From NCBI GenBank assembly GCA_039105265.1, contig JAPFFF010000007.1, forward strand, positions 3,782,001 to 3,846,000: 64,000 nt of DNA, written 5' to 3'. The DNA is from Tritrichomonas musculus (taxonomy: Eukaryota > Parabasalia > Tritrichomonadida > Tritrichomonadidae). Under the pieces are notes generated by a model that worked only from the letters and a program-made list of their open reading frames with translations, was not told where the DNA came from and did no database searches. The position numbers and the translations under genes were made by a program. Of the stretch, positions 7,366 to 16,313 are shown one piece after another; within the stretch, counting starts at the first letter, position 1, and each line of letters opens with the position of its first letter.

Positions 7366-8451
7366 ATGAATACAAAGGAATCAATCAACTATCCTTTCAA
7401 ATCTAAATACAAGTACATCAAAGACACAAACATTAAAACAGAGCCCTATATTAAGGATTACCAATTGAAGACAGTAAAGAAACTATCAAAACCTGACTTC
7501 TCATTTGAACCGTATGCGTACGAAATTGATATAATGTTTGCATTAAACAAAGCTTATCTCGTCCTAATCAATGTAAACACCAAATACCTAATTGTTGAAC
7601 CAATTGATTACAAGTCTGAGTATTATGTAATCAAAGTAATTGATAAACTAGTCAATAAAAGAAATATCAGAATTGAAACAATTAAATGTGATGGTGAAAA
7701 GGCTTTTATATCAAATGCATTCAAAAGTTATTGCAACGGTGAAGAGCAAAGATATCAATTAGACAAACACACAATTAAATTCAAAGCTCCTAACAAAATA
7801 AAGTTAATCATTGATGATTCACCTTTCACGAATGCGCATAAATGTGTTGATGCAGTAATCAGAACATTAAGAAATGCTTTTGGTCAATCACAACAACGAA
7901 TGACAAACAATGTATTGATGCAACAAATGGTTGAATGGTACAATAACACGCCTCATTCATCTCTTCGCTTATTGAATCCTTTATACACATCATTTGACGA
8001 AGAAACTGATGAATACCTTGACAAACGACAATCAAAATACATTTATCTAACACCTCAACAGATGCAAGACGACCGCGACCTTGAATGGCAATATATAAGA
8101 GCGAAATCAATGCAATTGAAAGAGATTCAACAAAAACAAAGATTTAAAGGTCTTCTGTCATACAAACCCAAAAATATAATACTCATTCACACCGATTACG
8201 GAAAAACAGAAAAGAAACATGAAAAGCGACGAAGAGTGTTCAATGAACTTGCTGAATTCATTTGTTATGAATCAGGAAACGTTAAATGTAAACTATTAAA
8301 TCCTTTGCGTCAAACTAACAAAACACTGAAGAACAAAACAATAATAACAGTTCCAATCATGTACACAAAATATGTTTGTTCATCAATAGATGCTTTGAAT
8401 GATGATTATAAAGTATTCTTTTTGACTTATAAAACGCAAAATGAAAGCTAA
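7366..8451 (+). CDS. int: retroviral-like integrase of Polinton B (361 aa)
   Basis: This integrase catalyses insertion of the element's ends into target DNA. The catalytic core runs from about residue 45 to 205, with the first acidic site in YEIDIMF, the second in KCDGEKAF and the third in the NAHKCVDAVIRTLRNAFG helix, followed by the usual YNNTPHSSL motif. The C-terminal 110 residues are basic and include KRRRVFNEL and a beta-rich stretch that could be a chromo- or SH3-like DNA-binding domain. The last 11 bases overlap the start of the next gene, so the two are probably read from one transcript. Copies in A and C are homologous. The 6-bp duplications flanking B and C fit its activity. Confidence 0.92.
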   Translation: MNTKESINYPFKSKYKYIKDTNIKTEPYIKDYQLKTVKKLSKPDFSFEPYAYEIDIMFALNKAYLVLINVNTKYLIVEPIDYKSEYYVIKVIDKLVNKRNIRIETIKCDGEKAFISNAFKSYCNGEEQRYQLDKHTIKFKAPNKIKLIIDDSPFTNAHKCVDAVIRTLRNAFGQSQQRMTNNVLMQQMVEWYNNTPHSSLRLLNPLYTSFDEETDEYLDKRQSKYIYLTPQQMQDDRDLEWQYIRAKSMQLKEIQQKQRFKGLLSYKPKNIILIHTDYGKTEKKHEKRRRVFNELAEFICYESGNVKCKLLNPLRQTNKTLKNKTIITVPIMYTKYVCSSIDALNDDYKVFFLTYKTQNES

Positions 8452-8791
8452 ACAACCAATCACAAAACGATACTATCACACACAATCAAAAGATTTTAAT
8501 CTTCCTGATGATTTCGTTTATAGTCGCAACAAGAAGTACATTGTTGTTCAGTATTGTGGGGCTGTTGTCAATCAACATATTGTCGGTGATTTGATGGTTC
8601 ATTCAGATATAGTTGAATTCATGCCTTTCTGCGACCATTTCATTATGCTTGCTAACAGAAGACAAACCAAATACCGTAAATATGAGTGTCTGAACAACAC
8701 AAAAAAAAAATATCATTTATGGTTCACAGACATGAAAGGAAACGTTATTGAACCTGAATCATTTATATTCAGTTGCTTATTAATTTATTGA
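8441..8791 (+). CDS. small conserved beta-rich protein (116 aa)
   Basis: I do not recognise the family. The protein is predicted beta-rich from its alternating pattern: KYIVVQYCGAVVNQHIVGDL, then MVHSDIV, CDHFIMLANRRQTKYRKYE, LWFTDMKGN and a final FIFSCLLIY. It follows the integrase gene, overlapping by 11 bases, in A and B and by a 5-base gap in C, where a 109-residue version lies at 20386. Conservation with a fixed place in all three elements suggests a core function. The size and strand pattern could suit a small capsid or penton-like protein, but that is a guess without a structural match. Confidence 0.8.
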   Translation: MKAKQPITKRYYHTQSKDFNLPDDFVYSRNKKYIVVQYCGAVVNQHIVGDLMVHSDIVEFMPFCDHFIMLANRRQTKYRKYECLNNTKKKYHLWFTDMKGNVIEPESFIFSCLLIY

Positions 8792-8798
8792 ATTCAAA

Positions 8799-9329
8799 AT
8801 GAATAACAATCATTCGCCTCCAGTGTTTGATGCTTTTTTTGGTCCTTCATCATATAAACCACCTGAATACTATCCAAACACACCAAAATTCGTTAACATC
8901 ACTGAAGGACCACCCCCGACATGTGATTATTATATTCCTCGCAAATTCAGAAACATAAGAAGCCCGCCACCAACATTTAAACAACATCCTGCACTCGAAA
9001 GAAGAGTTCGAATAAGAGAGAAGTTATTTGAGCAATTACAAGATGACCCAATATATGAAGTGTATGCCAAAGAAAAACAAAGACAAGTTGATTCAATAAA
9101 AGCTAAACAACGAATCAACAGAATCAAATCATCATTCATTCAACAACCAAACCCTCCTTCACCGTCAATGATTTGGAATGATTCGAGGTATTGGAATCAA
9201 TTGAGAAACACCGATGAATCACTTGATAAAACTGAAATCACTCCGTTTGATGCTGATTTGAGTCCAACACGTAGACTCAACACATCCAAACATCGAAGAC
9301 CAAAACGCAAAATGAGTGAACAAAAATAA
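8799..9329 (+). CDS. proline-rich variable-locus protein (176 aa)
   Basis: This protein of unknown function is rich in Pro, Asn, Arg and Lys, with a disordered look (VFDAFFGPSSYKPPEYYPN, then repeated PPPT words) and a basic C-terminal tail (SKHRRPKRKM). It starts 7 bases after the 116-residue gene, so it is probably co-transcribed. At this position A encodes a different 321-residue protein and C a 545-residue one. All three share low complexity and a basic end rather than clear sequence. It may be a scaffold or DNA-packing protein; this is inferred from composition. Confidence 0.7.
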   Translation: MNNNHSPPVFDAFFGPSSYKPPEYYPNTPKFVNITEGPPPTCDYYIPRKFRNIRSPPPTFKQHPALERRVRIREKLFEQLQDDPIYEVYAKEKQRQVDSIKAKQRINRIKSSFIQQPNPPSPSMIWNDSRYWNQLRNTDESLDKTEITPFDADLSPTRRLNTSKHRRPKRKMSEQK

Positions 9330-9382
9330 AAGCAATCAACATGATTCAATGAATATCATTTCATTTATTTTTATTCTCTGAT

Positions 9383-11893
9383 TCATGCTTCTTCTTGAAA
9401 TATATCAATATCGTATCTGTTTACATTACTTAATTGGTCTTTCTTCTGTGCATTTAGTTTTTCCTTATATTCGAGATATCCACATTGCTGACCATAGATT
9501 TTATCAATCAAGTTATTGATTATTCGATTATATTCTTCTTTATTTTCTCTTATCTCTTCTGTAGGTATTTCAGCAGCTAATTGAGTCTTTTCAGCCAGTT
9601 TTTGGGGTCTCTGCTTGTCATTCATACTGACATTTACTAAGTATGATAGTATCAATGATTCCATTGATTGAATGAAAGCGATTGGCATTCCTTCCCAAGC
9701 ACTTCTATTAGGATTGAATTCACCGCTTTCAAAGTTAATGACCTTTGACAAATTATTGATGAATGTTGTCATTCGCTTGCCAATCATTTGATTGTACTTT
9801 GATTTGTTGATTTTCTTCCATGCCAACCATTGAATGTAATTCATTGGCTGACCGCCTTTTTCAATCTCTTTCTTGACATTGTTATCAAAGTATATACAAA
9901 ACAGTACATTTGATACTGAAAGGTACGAAATGATTCTTGTTAATGGTTTGAATTGTGGGAATAATTGCCAGAAGACTTTCCAAACCTTTGCGAAATAGCT
10001 TGACCAATATGATGAAGGGCTTAATCGTTTGCTGACTTTTGGCTTACCCAAACCGAGTTCATTGTGATAGAATTCTGTATATTTCTGGATGGTTTCATTT
10101 GGATTAATAATATATTCACCTTTCTCCCAATCTACGGAATCCTTTGATTTATTGAATTGTTCATTGAGCCAAACATTGAACGGTTTAGCTTTCCTTTCTT
10201 CTGCTGATTTGACAACTGTCTTCCATACTTTCTTATAAGGAGAAGCAAATACAAGTTTATAACCGTTTATGATTTGTGGCACTCCTTTCTTATCAACTAA
10301 TACAATATCATCAATCTTATCTCCGTTCAGGTCTGTTATTGCTTCACCATTTGGGTCCATAGCGTTTGTAGGAAGTAAACGATATTTTGGCTTTCCGTCT
10401 TGGTCAAGATGTGTATGACAGTATATTGTTGCTTGGTCTCTGGTTGAGGCAGCAGGAATGTATTTGATTCTATAATTACCATTAATGATTAAATCAAGGA
10501 AGTTTTGTTTATAGTATGTTGAACTCTTGGCGGGTGATTGAATGTTAAGGTTTGTGAAATCTCTATCAATGTTTTCAAGAACGGTTGGGGCATCTCTGTC
10601 CTCACGCTTACCTCTTACTGTTGCTGCTTTAGCATTTTTAATTAAAGCATTGATTTCATCATCGGTTATTTTTTGTGCAAATGGATTTCCAGGTTTAAAT
10701 ATTTTTTGATTAAATTCAACTTTATCACCATCAATGAACTTGCCATGCTTCTTTGGTTTATTTGCTTGTTGAGCGTAATCAGTGAATGTTTGATTGAGGT
10801 CATCACCATCTTCTCTATCGAAAACAAATGACTGCGAAAAATCGTCTGCGTCTGTCATGACTCTTTTAGATGCTGAAAAATTATTAACAACATCATTTGG
10901 TTTCACAAATGGGATTGGTTTCATTGATGGTGGTTTGATTGGTTGTATGACATCAGAGCCTTTGATAGGTTTTCTATTAATGATTGTGTCAAACACTCTG
11001 AAGAATGATGATAAGCCTGTAATTGATTTTTGTTCATTGGTTATATCAATGTTTCTCTTCATCTTGTCTCTGATAATTTCTAGTGTTTGATGTAATGCAT
11101 CAACGTTTTCCTTTGCTTGTTCATCAAGTTTGTTTTGTGGTTTCTTTGCTGCTTCATAACATCTTGGTAGTACATTGAGCCATGGTTGATTATAGCCTAA
11201 TTGCTTGAGCAATTCAATGTCATCATCTACCAAATCATAAGGAGATAACAACAAGGCTGATAGGTTATCTTCCTCCTCTTCTTCTAATTCTGGGAAGTTA
11301 AATGATATTGATGGTAGTGAATCATCTTGCTCCAAAAAACTTGTATTCATTAATTCATCAGAATCACTCGGAGTTATGCGTTTTCTTCTTGGTGTTCTTC
11401 GTTTACTGCTGTCAGGTGTTGGTTCATGAATGCTTGTTCTCTTTCTTCTTCCTTTGGTGGTTTGTGGTGTTTGACTCTTTCTCGGTGGTTTGATGGGTGA
11501 TGAACGAAAACCGTCAGAGCTATAATTTAAATCATCGTTGACAACAATATTGAAGTAATTGATAATTGTATCAAGACTTTTTTTATCTGTTGTGTACTCT
11601 CTTAAACTAAGGAATCGATTGCCTTTACTTTTAATACCAGCATTGATTTTGTTCATCAATGAAACAAATCGACGAAACTTGACTTTCATTTCACGAATCT
11701 TTCCCACACTTCTTCCTGTATATTCATTGTTTTGTATTTGATACAACAAATTAATTAAATCATTGGGGTGTTCTAGTTTGTATGTACTGAGAAACGTTTT
11801 CTTAAAATAATCTATTGGGTCCTCTAGTTCTTCATCATCATCAGGTTTAGATACCTCACTGTCAAATATAGTTTCATCATCAATATTGCTCAA
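9383..11893 (-). CDS. large conserved Polinton protein with a DxNGDxxDD motif (836 aa)
   Basis: The function is unknown. The N-terminal 330 residues are acidic and partly disordered, with an Arg/Lys patch (TKGRRKRTS, RRTPRRKR) and an acidic run near residue 205. The C-terminal half (about 450-836) is the conserved part. It starts near GKREDRDAPTVL, continues with INGNYRIKYIP and DLNGDKIDDIVLVDKKG, which looks like an FG-GAP or EF-type calcium-binding loop, and then GYKLVFASPYKKVW. Homologues of 835 and 927 residues lie in A and C, always divergent from the fibre-like gene. A virion role is plausible. The first ATG in this copy is used, and the A copy begins a little further upstream. Confidence 0.78.
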   Translation of the reverse strand: MSNIDDETIFDSEVSKPDDDEELEDPIDYFKKTFLSTYKLEHPNDLINLLYQIQNNEYTGRSVGKIREMKVKFRRFVSLMNKINAGIKSKGNRFLSLREYTTDKKSLDTIINYFNIVVNDDLNYSSDGFRSSPIKPPRKSQTPQTTKGRRKRTSIHEPTPDSSKRRTPRRKRITPSDSDELMNTSFLEQDDSLPSISFNFPELEEEEEDNLSALLLSPYDLVDDDIELLKQLGYNQPWLNVLPRCYEAAKKPQNKLDEQAKENVDALHQTLEIIRDKMKRNIDITNEQKSITGLSSFFRVFDTIINRKPIKGSDVIQPIKPPSMKPIPFVKPNDVVNNFSASKRVMTDADDFSQSFVFDREDGDDLNQTFTDYAQQANKPKKHGKFIDGDKVEFNQKIFKPGNPFAQKITDDEINALIKNAKAATVRGKREDRDAPTVLENIDRDFTNLNIQSPAKSSTYYKQNFLDLIINGNYRIKYIPAASTRDQATIYCHTHLDQDGKPKYRLLPTNAMDPNGEAITDLNGDKIDDIVLVDKKGVPQIINGYKLVFASPYKKVWKTVVKSAEERKAKPFNVWLNEQFNKSKDSVDWEKGEYIINPNETIQKYTEFYHNELGLGKPKVSKRLSPSSYWSSYFAKVWKVFWQLFPQFKPLTRIISYLSVSNVLFCIYFDNNVKKEIEKGGQPMNYIQWLAWKKINKSKYNQMIGKRMTTFINNLSKVINFESGEFNPNRSAWEGMPIAFIQSMESLILSYLVNVSMNDKQRPQKLAEKTQLAAEIPTEEIRENKEEYNRIINNLIDKIYGQQCGYLEYKEKLNAQKKDQLSNVNRYDIDIFQEEA

Positions 11894-11963
11894 ATCTAAT
11901 TCAAAGCTATCAGATGAATTATTTTTATCTTGTTTTGATATTGTTTAGTTTCTAATAAATTGA
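11894..11963. promoter_or_regulatory. divergent promoter region between the large-protein and fibre-like genes
   Basis: The two genes run away from each other across this 70-bp AT-rich gap. In A and C the starts are only about 20 and 14 bases apart in the same arrangement. No clear TTTATTTTTG motif is seen here, so regulation may differ from that of the other genes. Confidence 0.45.
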
Positions 11964-12605
11964 ATGTTTACGATTGAGCAGAGCGGTCACGTAACAAAAA
12001 CAAATACCATTGACGGATTGATTAACGAATACATTAAAAGATATGTTGACAATTATGTCATCAAAGGTGATTCATCGAACGGAAACGTAGGAGGTTCAAA
12101 CGGTCATGGAATCACTGAGGAACAATTGAATGAAGCTGTTAACGGATTGCGTGATTATGTTATCAACAATTACGCTTTATCAACTGATATACCTGATGAC
12201 TTGATTAATGAAGAATCATTGACGACAAAAATAAATGAATCACTGAAAGGATATGCACTGAAGAGTGAAATACCAGAAGTACTCAAAAATAGTGAGTTAC
12301 AATTGAACATAAAAGAACTATTACCAGACGAAATGTTTCAGAAATTGATGGCTGAAGATGTTAAACCATTATCAGCTCAAGCATCAATGTGTTTAACAAG
12401 TATAGCAGCTAATGAAGGTCTTCAATCGGCTTTGGATGTTTGTGCCGAACGATATGTTCCAAAAGATGATTTGAAGAATTACATCACGAGAGATAATTTG
12501 AATGTATCAACTGAATACACAATTGAAACTAAGACATATATGTTTCCTAATATAGGTCCAGTACCAGAAGAATATGAAGAAAACGGAATGGATACATCTC
12601 ACGTT
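11964..12605 (+). pseudogene. Polinton B fibre-like gene, first part, interrupted by Polinton C
   Basis: This is the N-terminal portion of a fibre-like protein. It starts MFTIEQSGHVTKTNTIDGLI, a segment shared with A and C that could anchor the fibre to the capsid. Short linker repeats typical of tail fibres follow (NNYALSTDIP, KGYALKSEIP). Polinton C is inserted at the 6-bp cacgtt and the rest lies at 33890-36445. The frame continues a few codons into C, which is not part of the gene. Confidence 0.82.
12600..12605 (+). repeat. target site duplication of Polinton C, left copy
   Basis: The six bases cacgtt lie before the first base of C and recur at 33884-33889 after its last base. Confidence 0.93.
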
Positions 12606-12819
12606 AGGAGGATATATGTGTGCGAATAGACCACCAGATAATTTTTTTCGTACTTGACCTAATATTTTTAAACCAAATCTCTACACAATCTATAACCATT
12701 ATACTTTCTATATGAAAAAAATCCGATTTTCATATACAATCTACAACATCCAATAAATAATATAAAATTTAATTTTAAAAAATTTTTTTATTTTTTATTT
12801 TCATATCATACAACAAAAA
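12606..12819 (+). repeat. Polinton C left terminal inverted repeat
   Basis: 214 bp, pairing with 33670-33883 (position i with 46489 minus i), one mismatch seen. The inner end is an AT-rich block with ttttttattttc just before the first gene. Because the repeat is shared, the terminal genes at both ends begin behind the same sequence and should have the same promoter. Confidence 0.94.
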
Positions 12820-12821
12820 AA

Positions 12822-13262
12822 ATGGAATCAGCTACAATTGCTTTCGCAAAATATGCATCTAAAAAATTAAGAACATATGGTACCTATAAGTATGATATGT
12901 TTGCTGATATTTGTGATAAAGTATTAAATAATGATAAAGAAGCTTTCAATGTAGTATCAAGATTTGTAAATTATAATTTAATGTGGATATTCAAACATCA
13001 AGAAAATCTATTAATAAGTGATGAAGATAAAAAAGAATATAGAAAAATAACTAAACAATTTGAAAAATATATGCGTAAAATAGATAGAGGGTTTAGTATT
13101 GTCTATCCTCTCTCTTTATCAAAGAAGTTTGATGATGAAGTAGATATGTATTTTAATGATAATGAAGAAGGTAATAAGTATACAAAAGAATTTAATCTTA
13201 ATAAATACAAAATAAATGAAGAATATGAAGAAGAAGAAGAATATGAAGAAGAAGAAGAATAA
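12822..13262 (+). CDS. terminal protein gene of Polinton C with acidic tail (146 aa)
   Basis: The function is unknown. It is mostly helical (FAKYASKKLRTYG, KKEYRKITKQFEKYMRKID) and ends in a run of Glu with interspersed Tyr (EEYEEEEEYEEEEE). Its place, first gene inside the left end and pointing inward, matches the gene held in the terminal repeat of B, which also ends in an acidic run. No other similarity is visible, so homology is uncertain. It starts 2 bases inside the terminal repeat boundary and is probably driven by the repeat. Confidence 0.75.
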   Translation: MESATIAFAKYASKKLRTYGTYKYDMFADICDKVLNNDKEAFNVVSRFVNYNLMWIFKHQENLLISDEDKKEYRKITKQFEKYMRKIDRGFSIVYPLSLSKKFDDEVDMYFNDNEEGNKYTKEFNLNKYKINEEYEEEEEYEEEEE

Positions 13263-13319
13263 AAAACTTAAACTTTATTTTTGTATTTATTATTTTTATT
13301 TTTTACTTTTATTACAAAA

Positions 13320-13772
13320 ATGAGAAATATGAAAGTATTTGAATATGTTAATAACCTTATTCAATTATTACAAGATCCAAATAAGTTTAATGATTGTGAT
13401 TTTTCTATCTTATGTGATAAATATCCGGTTTTAATAGGAAGAAATAGTTTTAGAGCTCGAGTTTTGTATGTTTCACTCAAAAATAAAGAAGGAGAAATTA
13501 AAAGATTATATCCAGATAAGTTAAAAGAATTAGATTTTGAGTATATTAATATAACATCTAATTTAAGAAGAAGAATATCTATGAATTTACAAGAATTTTT
13601 CATTAATGGTAATACTGAATTACAAGAATATTTAGAGAATAGTTATTATAATTATAGTATTGAAAAAGCTAATTCAGAAACAAAAAAATTAATTGAACAA
13701 TTAAGACAAAAATATAATATAGAATCTTATGATCTATTTGTGGGTAAACATCAAGATCTTATACTCGAATAA
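13320..13772 (+). CDS. conserved small protein next to the ATPase (150 aa)
   Basis: This is the homologue of the 151-residue protein at 45235 and of the broken copy at 61894: KVFEYVNNLIQLLQDPNKFN, CDFSILCDKYP, VLYVSLKNKEGE, ITSNLRRRISM and YYNYSI all recur. I use the ATG at 13320, since the open frame upstream has no ATG. A TTTATTTTTG at 13274-13283 lies 36 bases before it. It converges on the ATPase gene and overlaps it by 14 bases. The fold and function are not recognised. The fixed pairing with the ATPase in all elements suggests a packaging-linked role. Confidence 0.78.
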   Translation: MRNMKVFEYVNNLIQLLQDPNKFNDCDFSILCDKYPVLIGRNSFRARVLYVSLKNKEGEIKRLYPDKLKELDFEYINITSNLRRRISMNLQEFFINGNTELQEYLENSYYNYSIEKANSETKKLIEQLRQKYNIESYDLFVGKHQDLILE

Positions 13773-14649
13773 ACTTAATTGTATTTTCTCTAACATTAAC
13801 TAAAATAAAATCATGATTCTTCATTTTTACATAATTTCTCCATAATTCATCAAACATAATCGGTAATGAAACTTGTTGATAAATATATTGTAATTTTTGT
13901 CGAGAATAACCACTAAATATGAAGAAAGTAGTAGTATTATTTTTGTAATCTGTTGATATTGATTTAAAGAATTGAATATTAATATAAACTATTGAATGTT
14001 TATGTCTTAATTGAGTTATATAGTTAGTAAAGTATGCTGATTTAATTAATTTACTTTTAACAAAATCTTCACATAATATAATAGTGTTTAAAGGTTGATT
14101 TGGCTTATTTAGTTTATTAACATGAAGAAACTCAAACATAGAATTTAACTTATTATTATCAATTGTTATTTTTGGTGTATTACAATATTTATCAAATAAT
14201 TCTTTATATAAATCTAGTTCTTTCAAATATTTTTCAGCATTAGAATCTGATATAACTTGAATCGGCAGTTGAATTAATTCTTGTTGAGCTTCAAACGTAC
14301 TATCATTAATTGAACCATTTTTGCTAATATATACTATTAAATGAAAGTTACAATCTTTTAATCTTGATATTTGAATAATATCTCTTAACATAATATGAGT
14401 TTTTCCGCGACCTTGATTCCCTACTAATATATTCAATGAATTATAATAAGCAAATATTCCATTAGCTACAGATCTTATACTTTCAGCTAATATCTTATCT
14501 TTATTTTTGCTATAAGCTTCATTCATTGCAATATCTATATCAAATTCTTTTTCTTCACTTGATACTTCACTTTCATCATCATACTCACTTGAATCTATAT
14601 ACTTGAAATTAGTAGGAATCATTCTTTTTTTAACATATTTAGTTATCAT
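13759..14649 (-). CDS. atp: FtsK/HerA-type packaging ATPase of Polinton C
   Basis: This is the presumed genome-packaging ATPase of the A32-like Polinton family. The Walker A loop is LVGNQGRGKTH and the Walker B strand is NTIILCEDF. A later TQLRHKHSIVYINIQFF carries the conserved Gln seen in such ATPases, and FFIFSGYSRQKLQYIYQQV follows. The frame is open to 14688, but I choose the ATG at 14649. That start aligns better with the A and B copies and leaves an 8-base gap after the small membrane-protein gene instead of an overlap. The N-terminal stretch before the P loop is acidic (DSSEYDDESEVSSEEKE). Confidence 0.9.
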   Translation of the reverse strand: MITKYVKKRMIPTNFKYIDSSEYDDESEVSSEEKEFDIDIAMNEAYSKNKDKILAESIRSVANGIFAYYNSLNILVGNQGRGKTHIMLRDIIQISRLKDCNFHLIVYISKNGSINDSTFEAQQELIQLPIQVISDSNAEKYLKELDLYKELFDKYCNTPKITIDNNKLNSMFEFLHVNKLNKPNQPLNTIILCEDFVKSKLIKSAYFTNYITQLRHKHSIVYINIQFFKSISTDYKNNTTTFFIFSGYSRQKLQYIYQQVSLPIMFDELWRNYVKMKNHDFILVNVRENTIKFIRV

Positions 14650-14656
14650 TAAATGA

Positions 14657-14776
14657 TTAAGAGTATAGTTTTGCTCTAATTTCTTCACTTAATTCAGGTT
14701 TTGAATCATAAGTAAAACCAATAATAATTATAGCTAATTCAACAACAACAACACTTAATAATATTTCAGTAATCAT
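14657..14776 (-). CDS. tiny single-span membrane protein (39 aa)
   Basis: This short gene is easy to miss. It starts MITEILLSVVVVELAIIII, a clear membrane segment, and ends DSKPELSEEIRAKLYS. The B (44168) and A (60797) counterparts keep MIYEILVVSLL at the start and PELSEEIRTKMYS at the end, always directly upstream of the ATPase on the same strand. Three copies in diverged elements with a conserved tail make chance unlikely. It could anchor the packaging machinery or capsid to a membrane; that is inference. Confidence 0.75.
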   Translation of the reverse strand: MITEILLSVVVVELAIIIIGFTYDSKPELSEEIRAKLYS

Positions 14777-14812
14777 TTTTGAACAAAAATAAAACAATAA
14801 CATTTATTAACT

Positions 14813-15382
14813 TTAAATACACATTTTCAAACTTATACCATATTTGATAAGTTGACTATAGATTTCATTATAACCAATTTTTAATTCTAATGTTTTATCA
14901 TCTTTTGTTACTAAAATACGATCAATTTTCATATACTTTGTATTTGATAAACAACCTTTACATCCTTCTTCTTCATCAATAACAAGCTCAACCTTATCAG
15001 CTCTTGTTAATATTTTGATAAGATTCATTAAAGTATTATTATGACAAACAAGATAGCTATTAATTCGTAATGGATTAGTTTCATAAATACTTAATAATGT
15101 TTCTAAAAATTTATTTTTCATTTCTAAACTCTCTAACTCATTTGTAAGATTGTTTATTTGTGGTTGATATATTGATTGAGAATTGTCCGACATTTGTGTA
15201 AAATTTATGTTTCTATTTTGTGATATATTTTGTGTTTGATTTGTAAGATTAGGAATATCAGGATATGAAACAGGTTTTATTTTTATATTAACATTTGTAT
15301 TTTGTTCTTGCTTAACACTAGCATCATTTTCACTTGATAAGATTCTAGCACGTTTTAATGTCATTTGATTCATATTAAACAT
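14813..15382 (-). CDS. conserved protein with KRARILSSEND signature (189 aa)
   Basis: The N-terminus carries RARILSSENDASVKQEQ, nearly unchanged in A and B. A Gln/Asn-rich disordered linker follows (about residues 30-80), then a helical segment ELESLEMKNKFLETLLSIYE. The C-terminal domain has a CxGC pair (EGCKGCLS) and ends KYGISLKMCI. It lies two genes upstream of the ATPase on the same strand, in the same relative order in all three elements. The function is unknown; a structural or packaging accessory role is possible from its company. Confidence 0.78.
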   Translation of the reverse strand: MFNMNQMTLKRARILSSENDASVKQEQNTNVNIKIKPVSYPDIPNLTNQTQNISQNRNINFTQMSDNSQSIYQPQINNLTNELESLEMKNKFLETLLSIYETNPLRINSYLVCHNNTLMNLIKILTRADKVELVIDEEEGCKGCLSNTKYMKIDRILVTKDDKTLELKIGYNEIYSQLIKYGISLKMCI

Positions 15383-15385
15383 CTT

Positions 15386-15616
15386 TTACTCATTATTTGT
15401 TAATTCTTTTAATTCATTTTCTAACTTAGCACATTTTTCTTTTAATGAATTAATATCTTCTATTAAACTTTCTCGTATAGCTAGTCCATTTGAGTTTAAC
15501 ATTGCAGTCTTTACATTATTTAAATGCTGTTTTGCATCATAACACCTTTCTTTTAAACTTCGTTTAATTTGCTTAAGTTGTGGTATCTCACTTTTATATT
15601 TATTTAAATCTGTCAT
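15386..15616 (-). CDS. small coiled-coil protein (76 aa)
   Basis: This is the C homologue of the 75-residue protein at 3424: YKSEIPQLKQIKRSLKERCY against YKKEIPELKRIKRGLKEKCY, and LIEDINSLK in both. The frame is open to 15649, but the ATG at 15616 matches the B start and restores a 15-base gap to the divergent gene at 15632. Here the gene directly follows the ATPase block, whereas in B it is at the opposite end of the element from that block. Confidence 0.75.
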   Translation of the reverse strand: MTDLNKYKSEIPQLKQIKRSLKERCYDAKQHLNNVKTAMLNSNGLAIRESLIEDINSLKEKCAKLENELKELTNNE

Positions 15617-15631
15617 TTCTTTCACATTAAA

Positions 15632-15865
15632 ATGAGTAATTACAATCAACTTAGAACATTACATGACGAAAATCATCAAAATCATTTTGATCGTCAAAGA
15701 CTAAAACAGCAAAAAGAAAGAACAAAAATAAATTCACAACCTACAGTAAAGAAATATGAAGAAAAGGGGAATATCAATCATGAATCATCAATTAAAACAA
15801 ATAAACCTGTAAACTATCATTTATTAACACTAAATCATTCAGTAATTACAATGAATAATTTTTAA
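15632..15865 (+). CDS. small conserved basic protein (77 aa)
   Basis: The counterpart of 3666-3899, equal in length. Conserved words are NQLRTLHD, NHFDRQRL, RTKIN and PTVKKYEEKGNI, with NHSVI near the end. It is hydrophilic and probably disordered. It diverges from the coiled-coil gene and ends one base before the convergent gene at 15867. Confidence 0.72.
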   Translation: MSNYNQLRTLHDENHQNHFDRQRLKQQKERTKINSQPTVKKYEEKGNINHESSIKTNKPVNYHLLTLNHSVITMNNF

Positions 15866-15866
15866 C

Positions 15867-16262
15867 TTATGTTTGATTCATTTCATTTATAAATTTAACT
15901 ACTGAATTAACTGTTTGTTTAATTTCTTCTATTTTTGTTTTCATATTCTCAATATCAACTTTAACTGATTCTAATGCAATTTCGAATAAATGTTGATCTT
16001 CTTGTTGAGTTTGTTGTACTTTCTTTAAACATATTTCACCTCCTATCAATTTTGAACCTTCTTTAACACAATTCTTTTTTGTTATTCTGTACTCAATGTT
16101 ATCTGGTGTTATGATTTTATATACTTTGTTAAGATATTGAGTAGTTTGTTTCTCCATTTCATCTTTATGTTTTTGATAGTAAGCTTCAAATTCAACAATA
16201 GAACTAAATGTTTTTGTTTCTTTTTGTATTTGATTAATAACTTTCATTTTGATTTGATTCAT
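15867..16262 (-). CDS. conserved coiled-coil-tailed protein (131 aa)
   Basis: The homologue of the 158-residue B protein. It shares QTTQYLNKVYKIITPD, EYRITKKNC and GGEICLKKV, with a shorter helical C-terminal part (IENMKTKIEEIKQTVNSVV). Cys residues in KKNC and EICL occur near the positions seen in B, though the exact spacing differs. It lies on the same strand as the amphipathic-protein gene, 51 bases downstream of it. The role is unknown. Confidence 0.75.
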   Translation of the reverse strand: MNQIKMKVINQIQKETKTFSSIVEFEAYYQKHKDEMEKQTTQYLNKVYKIITPDNIEYRITKKNCVKEGSKLIGGEICLKKVQQTQQEDQHLFEIALESVKVDIENMKTKIEEIKQTVNSVVKFINEMNQT

Positions 16263-16313
16263 TTTAAAAATAATTATCTACATTTAAATCATTTCAATTA
16301 ATTTTAAATCATT

